The notes under the pieces: model-generated
What the model was told of the DNA's origin: nothing
The model's database searches: none
Seen by the model: the letters and a program-made list of their open reading frames with translations, nothing else
Assembly: GCA_015680685.1 (NCBI GenBank)
Contig: MNCI01018262.1
Span: 154,766 to 176,970 of the forward strand
Source of the DNA: Gnetum montanum
Taxonomy: Eukaryota; Streptophyta; Gnetopsida; Gnetales; Gnetaceae
DNA: 22,205 nucleotides
Direction: 5' to 3'
Shown here: positions 18,721-22,205 of the stretch, piece after piece
Layout of the letters: every line of letters begins with the position of its first letter
Numbering within the stretch: the first letter of the stretch is position 1
Program-made: the position numbers and the translations under genes

Positions 18721-19320
18721 TTAAAGATATTTAGTCATTCCTTAGACATACTGGCTATTATAGGAGATTTATTGAGAACTTTTCAAAGGTTTCCAAATCA
18801 TTGGTGGAATTAACGAAAAAGGGCGTACCTTTCAAGTAGACCAAGGAATGCGAATTATCTTTCTAAAGTTTGAAATAGAAGCTAGTAGAAACACCAATTC
18901 TACAAGCTCCTGACTAGTCCAAACCATTTCATGTCATGACTGACATGTACAACTATGCTTTAGGAGCCGTACTTACATAGTTAGATGATAAGAAGCATCC
19001 TTATTACATCCATTGTACAAGTAGAAGTATCGCTGGTGCATAACTTAACTACACTACCACAGAGAAAGAATTAATGGTTGTAGTGTTTGCACTAGAAAAT
19101 TTTAGACACTATGTATTGAGATATAAAGTATATATACATACAGATCATAGTGCAATCTGGTTCCTCATGAATAAGCCAATGGTAAGCCCTCATATCATAC
19201 AATGGCTTGTAATCTTAGAAGAGTTCAATTTAAAGATGACCGATCACAAGGGCACCAAGAATGTAGTTGCTGATCATTTATCTCAGTTGCAATGGGACAA
19301 CAAAGAGGATGAGTATCCAA
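18720..19320 (+). pseudogene. pol: Copy C: connection and RNase H
   Basis: Degrades RNA in the RNA:DNA hybrid. It starts SFLRHTGYYRRFIENFSKV, then the RNase H fold with MTDMYNYALGAVL (first Asp), NYTTTEKELMVVVFALENFRHYV (Glu), HTDHSAIWFLM (Asp), and finally IIQWLVILEEFNLK and KGTKNVVADHLSQL, the typical Athila-lineage ending. The catalytic acids are retained. Stops occur in 18720-19040 at positions where Trp or Gln is expected (FK*TKEC, APD*SKP, VLT*LD, AGA*LN). From 19074 to 19445 the frame is open. Confidence 0.87.
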
Positions 19321-19459
19321 TTTCTAATCATTTCCCTAATGAATTCCTCTTTGCTGGTGTAGTGAATAATCATCACCCATGGAGACAAACTAGTACAGTA
19401 GCATTCTTACCTATATCCTCACCCAACAAACACCACAAGAGTTAAACCTTAAGAAGAAG

Positions 19460-20740
19460 CAACAGTTTCTTCATTGAGCCAAGTACTTTATGGAGATAAT
19501 GGAAAACTTTATAAAGTGTGTCCCGATGGCTTGGTTCAATGGTGTGTTCCCAATATAGATCAACTGCAAGTTCTCCACGATGCTCATGAGGGTCCTTGTG
19601 GGGGTCATTATGCTGGGAGATGAACAACCACCAAGATCCTACTTGCAAGATATTATTGGCCTACATTATTTTGGGACGTCCATCGTTTTGTTCAATCTTG
19701 TCAGTGTTGTCAACGTGATGGGGGAATGACTGCTAGAATGGAGGGTCCGCAACAATGGATTCAATCGTTAGAACCCTTTGACATTTGGGGTATTTGATTT
19801 TATGGGGCTGATTACACCAATGTCCAATGGAAAAGCTTATATTATTTTTTCCATTGATTAACTAACAAAATGGGCTGAAGTAGCTGCTATTAAAGATTGT
19901 ACATCATCTACAACTGCATGATTTGTTCAACAACAAATCATAAATAGGTTTGGTGTGCCACGTGTGCTTATTTTATACAATGGTATACACTTCACAGGTG
20001 CAACTTTTCAAAAATTAATGCAAAACTTAGGGGTTGAGCATAAATTTAGTACACCATACCACTCCCAAGTGAATGGTTAAGCAAAAGTCACCAACAGGGA
20101 AATTACGAAGATATTGACAAGAACCATTAGCAAGTTTAGGTAAGACTTGAGCACTAAAATGATTGATGCTCTTTGGGCATACCGCTCCACATGGAAACTC
20201 CCTACAGGCTACTCTCCCTATGAGTTACTATATGGTAAATTACCAACGCTTCCCATTCAAACTAAGCTTTGTACACTATCCATGACATGTGACCTCAACC
20301 TTGACCTTGACCTAGCATAGAAACAACGGTTAGTAACCCTTAATTTACTAGATGAAAACCAACTAGCTACCCTGTCATCTAACGAATTGCACAAGGCATT
20401 CAATAAGCAACATCATGACCTAAGGATTAGGAATGTTAAATATCAATTGGAAGATAAGGTTCTCTACTGGAATCCCACACATGTGCCACAACATACTAAA
20501 TTTAAAACACTGTAGGAAGGACCTTATATTATTTACGCAGCTTTTTCTTCAGGGGCCATGACAATATACAAACTTGAGAGCTTGAATAAGAAACTTTTGG
20601 TCAATGTGTAACAAACCAAACCTTTCCAGGAGCTTAGGATAGCTAGTACAGATGCTACCTCTCTTGATGGACAACCCTGCTCACTATTTTGGATCTCCTC
20701 CTTTCAACTTAGTCATGGGAGAGATGGCCACCTATGCTAA
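19460..20740 (+). pseudogene. pol: Copy C: integrase
   Basis: The zinc-binding domain (19480-19730) reads VLYGDNGKLYKVCPDG, HEGPCGGHYAGR, YYWPTLFWDVHRFVQSC and CCQR. The core has FMGLITPMSNGKAY after a one-base frameshift near 19796, then GVPRVLI, ATFQKLMQNLGVEHKFSTPY, NREITKI and DALWAYRSTWKLPTGYSPYE. Two catalytic acids are lost: the DNG Asp is Tyr (codon 19976-19978) and the Glu is Lys (20084-20086), next to a stop at 20078-20080 where Gln is expected. The C-terminal region has EGPYIIYAAFSSGAM and ends near TAA 20738-20740 or earlier. No chromodomain is visible. It is catalytically dead as well as frame-broken. Confidence 0.85.
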
Positions 20741-21091
20741 CTATTCTAGGCCCTTAGTTCTTTTTGAATTTTTGTTATACACATTTTTTTTACACATTCT
20801 TTCAAATTTTTTTATTTTTTTTACACCATCGTTCATGTTTTTACTATTTCTTTTATTTGCTTGATTTACTTTTATTCTTCATCTAATAAGTGCTCATGAT
20901 GGTGGATTAAATTATATCATATTGATTGCTAATGTTTTGTTTTTACCTTTGAATTATGATACTGATATTAAGGTATGGTTCTTTTGGTAAAATAACCATG
21001 AGTCCACGCTGTCCACTCATGCATACAACTCTATGGTCTCCTTTGGCTTGGAACTATACAATCCCCTTTTTCTAAGTAAACTTGTTAATGA

Positions 21092-21259
21092 ATTGGTGGC
21101 TGGGTATTTTTCAAACCAAGGAAAGAATTAAAGGATGAAAAGGATGTGACTTCAAAGGGATTTGATGCATTTGTGCTGGCCATTCTCTTGGGTGCTTGGA
21201 TGCTTTTTCTTGGTTTTATATCCATTTTGACATTGTTCAAAAATCGGGAAGCTGAGTGA
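21092..21259 (+). pseudogene. Copy C: env-like C-terminal membrane anchor remnant
   Basis: A 55-codon open frame ends at TGA 21257-21259. It has a basic/acidic stretch (KPRKELKDEKDV), then about 22 consecutive hydrophobic residues starting AFVLAILLGAW, then a short charged tail (KNREAE) and the stop. This is the architecture of a single-pass C-terminal anchor, in the place where Athila-lineage elements have an env-like gene. It lies in the same phase as the end of pol. The upstream part of the gene is not recognisable, being closed by stops. It could be a chance hydrophobic stretch; no sequence motif ties it to a known Env. Confidence 0.35.
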
Positions 21260-21286
21260 ATAAAAATAAGTTTTTGCATGGTGTGG

Positions 21287-21311
21287 TTCTCACACAAAAA
21301 AAGTGTGAGAA
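21287..21311. repeat. Perfect 9-bp hairpin with A7 loop
   Basis: TTCTCACAC (21287-21295) and GTGTGAGAA (21303-21311) are exact complements around seven As, 28 bases after the stop of the env-like remnant. Confidence 0.7.
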
Positions 21312-22137
21312 TTCAAAGCAAACCTCTTAGACATAATAAAGAAATATGGGTTAAAAGAACTGGTTATGGAACTGGAAATACATGTTACCCATGCCTGAAG
21401 GTTCCCTCTAACTAACGCCCTTTCTCACTTCCTACTTCTCCATCTCGCTCTCCTCAGAATGGTGGTGATTCTTTGTGGAAGCATTCTTGTTACTTCAAGT
21501 GGATGGATTGGTTAAGTGTGTTGATGCAAGGTCACTAGATGTGGTTTTTTTGAGTCTGGATTTGGGATGAGTCCTACTCAGTCACATTAACCATAAAATA
21601 CATAAGGGACTTTACACAACCTTGTTCTTGGGATTCTATTCCATTCTCTCCTCTTCATCTTTGTTCCCATTTTCCATCTCATCATCAATTTTATCATTAG
21701 TTTGTTCTGGGTTGATGCATTATTTTTCTTTGGTGAATTCTTGTGGGTAAGTTTTTAACTCTTGCTTCCAAATGACATTCCTAGAGCCTACGAACTCTTT
21801 GGTTTTTGGGTTTGTGATTGTGTTGTGTATGCAGATGACGATGATACAAACAATGGACTGGGCTTGGAGGAAGCACAATCTTGGCATTAGCAGCAACACA
21901 CTCCATCTTTTCTCTCTCTCTCTTTTTCTGTTGAAGCTTCCGAATAAAGGCTTGGATTTCATTTATGTATGAGTGTTCACCACAATGGTCATGAATACTA
22001 ATGTTGTAATATGCTTATTGATATGTCACTGGTCATGTTGAGTTTGTCATCCCATTCTACCCTCAGTTGTCAATTAGTCAATAATCCCATACCTTCCCAA
22101 TATTTTATCAGGAACTCGAGGATGAGTTTTTATTTAG

Positions 22138-22148
22138 TTGTGGGGGTA
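22138..22148 (+). promoter_or_regulatory. Copy C polypurine tract
   Basis: GTTGTGGGGGTA lies immediately before the 3' LTR start TGATGAG. The G run is the plus-strand primer expected at this place. Confidence 0.75.
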
Positions 22149-22205
22149 TGATGAGAGCAATTACTCTAGTGGTTTATTCTAATTATTAAAGTGGTTACTC
22201 TAATT
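22149..22205 (+). repeat. Copy C: 3' LTR, cut by window end
   Basis: It begins TGATGAGAGC like the 5' LTR at 13936 and shows TTACTCTA cores at 22161 and 22195, again 34 bp apart. About 8-9 of the 57 bases differ from the 5' LTR start, pointing to an old insertion. Its second unit resembles the last unit of the 5' array (GTGGTTACTCTAATT), so the array may be shorter here. Confidence 0.85.

Larger units (their letters stand above)
20741..22137 (+). other. Copy C: long 3' region between pol and 3' LTR
   Basis: About 1.4 kb separates integrase from the polypurine tract, the interval where Athila elements carry an env-like ORF. It is T-rich (poly-T runs 20780-20870) and mostly closed in all frames. 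The hydrophobic ORF at 20652-20864 is largely a product of the T runs. Recognisable items are the membrane-anchor-like frame at 21092-21259, a perfect hairpin at 21287-21311 and a TCTCTCTCTC run near 21910. Nothing else can be assigned. Confidence 0.55.

Noticed and set aside
20652-20864. Hydrophobic 70-codon ORF as an env-like gene
   Set aside because: Its hydrophobicity comes from poly-T runs, and its start overlaps the degraded pol end in another frame.
1-22205. Host genes, tRNA or rRNA genes, or a novel multi-gene system
   Set aside because: Both strands were read for conserved cellular domains and RNA structures. Everything recognisable is retroelement or repeat.

Overview
The window looks like intergenic DNA from a large plant nuclear genome. 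No cellular gene, tRNA, rRNA or bacterial-type operon is recognisable. Almost everything that can be identified is decayed Ty3/gypsy LTR retrotransposon sequence. The primer-binding sites match the 3' end of plant tRNA-Asp, and the protein domains are those of the plant Athila and Tat lineages. The density of old, nested, stop-riddled copies would suit a conifer or another large plant genome, but the species cannot be determined from this sequence.

Layout, left to right. (1) 1-268 is unassigned flank ending at a single N. (2) 284-3767 (+) is Athila-like copy A: gag, protease, a Cys-rich linker and the start of the RT region, then lost. (3) 3822-6640 (+) is Athila-like copy B: a complete 5' LTR (3822-4687), a tRNA-Asp PBS and a broken gag that ends in the zinc-knuckle region. 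(4) About 6650-11690 (-) is Tat-like copy D: RT, RNase H, the extra archaeal-type RNase H and integrase. No gag or protease is visible. Its 3' side (6650-8290) carries a 31-bp minirepeat, a 101-codon ORF antisense to pol, G/C-rich palindromes, a 19-G run and a minus-strand LTR-like segment. (5) 11700-12400 is non-coding and holds a second copy of the minirepeat block. (6) 12413-13935 is a degenerate tandem array of about nine units of 180-190 bp (one interval 213 bp), most with a palindrome built on TTCCATGCTA. (7) 13936-22205 (+) is Athila-like copy C, inserted in the loop of the last palindrome of that array: 5' LTR 13936-14740, PBS, gag, protease, RT, RNase H, integrase, a 1.4-kb 3' region with an env-like membrane-anchor remnant, polypurine tract and the first 57 bp of the 3' LTR.

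Copies A, B and C are diverged members of one family and explain one another. Where one copy has a stop codon, another often has Gln, Trp or Arg, and the primer-binding sites differ from the tRNA-Asp complement almost only by C-to-T and G-to-A changes. This is the pattern expected of long-methylated DNA losing 5-methylcytosine. None of the copies can be autonomous.

The points most worth a second look are the palindromic satellite-like array and its precise interruption by copy C; the Ser-rich then Arg/His/Asp-rich domain in the Athila-like Gag; a Cys-rich module between protease and RT; the ORF antisense to the Tat copy; the 34-bp array in the copy C LTR; and three single Ns, two of which clearly mark lost sequence.
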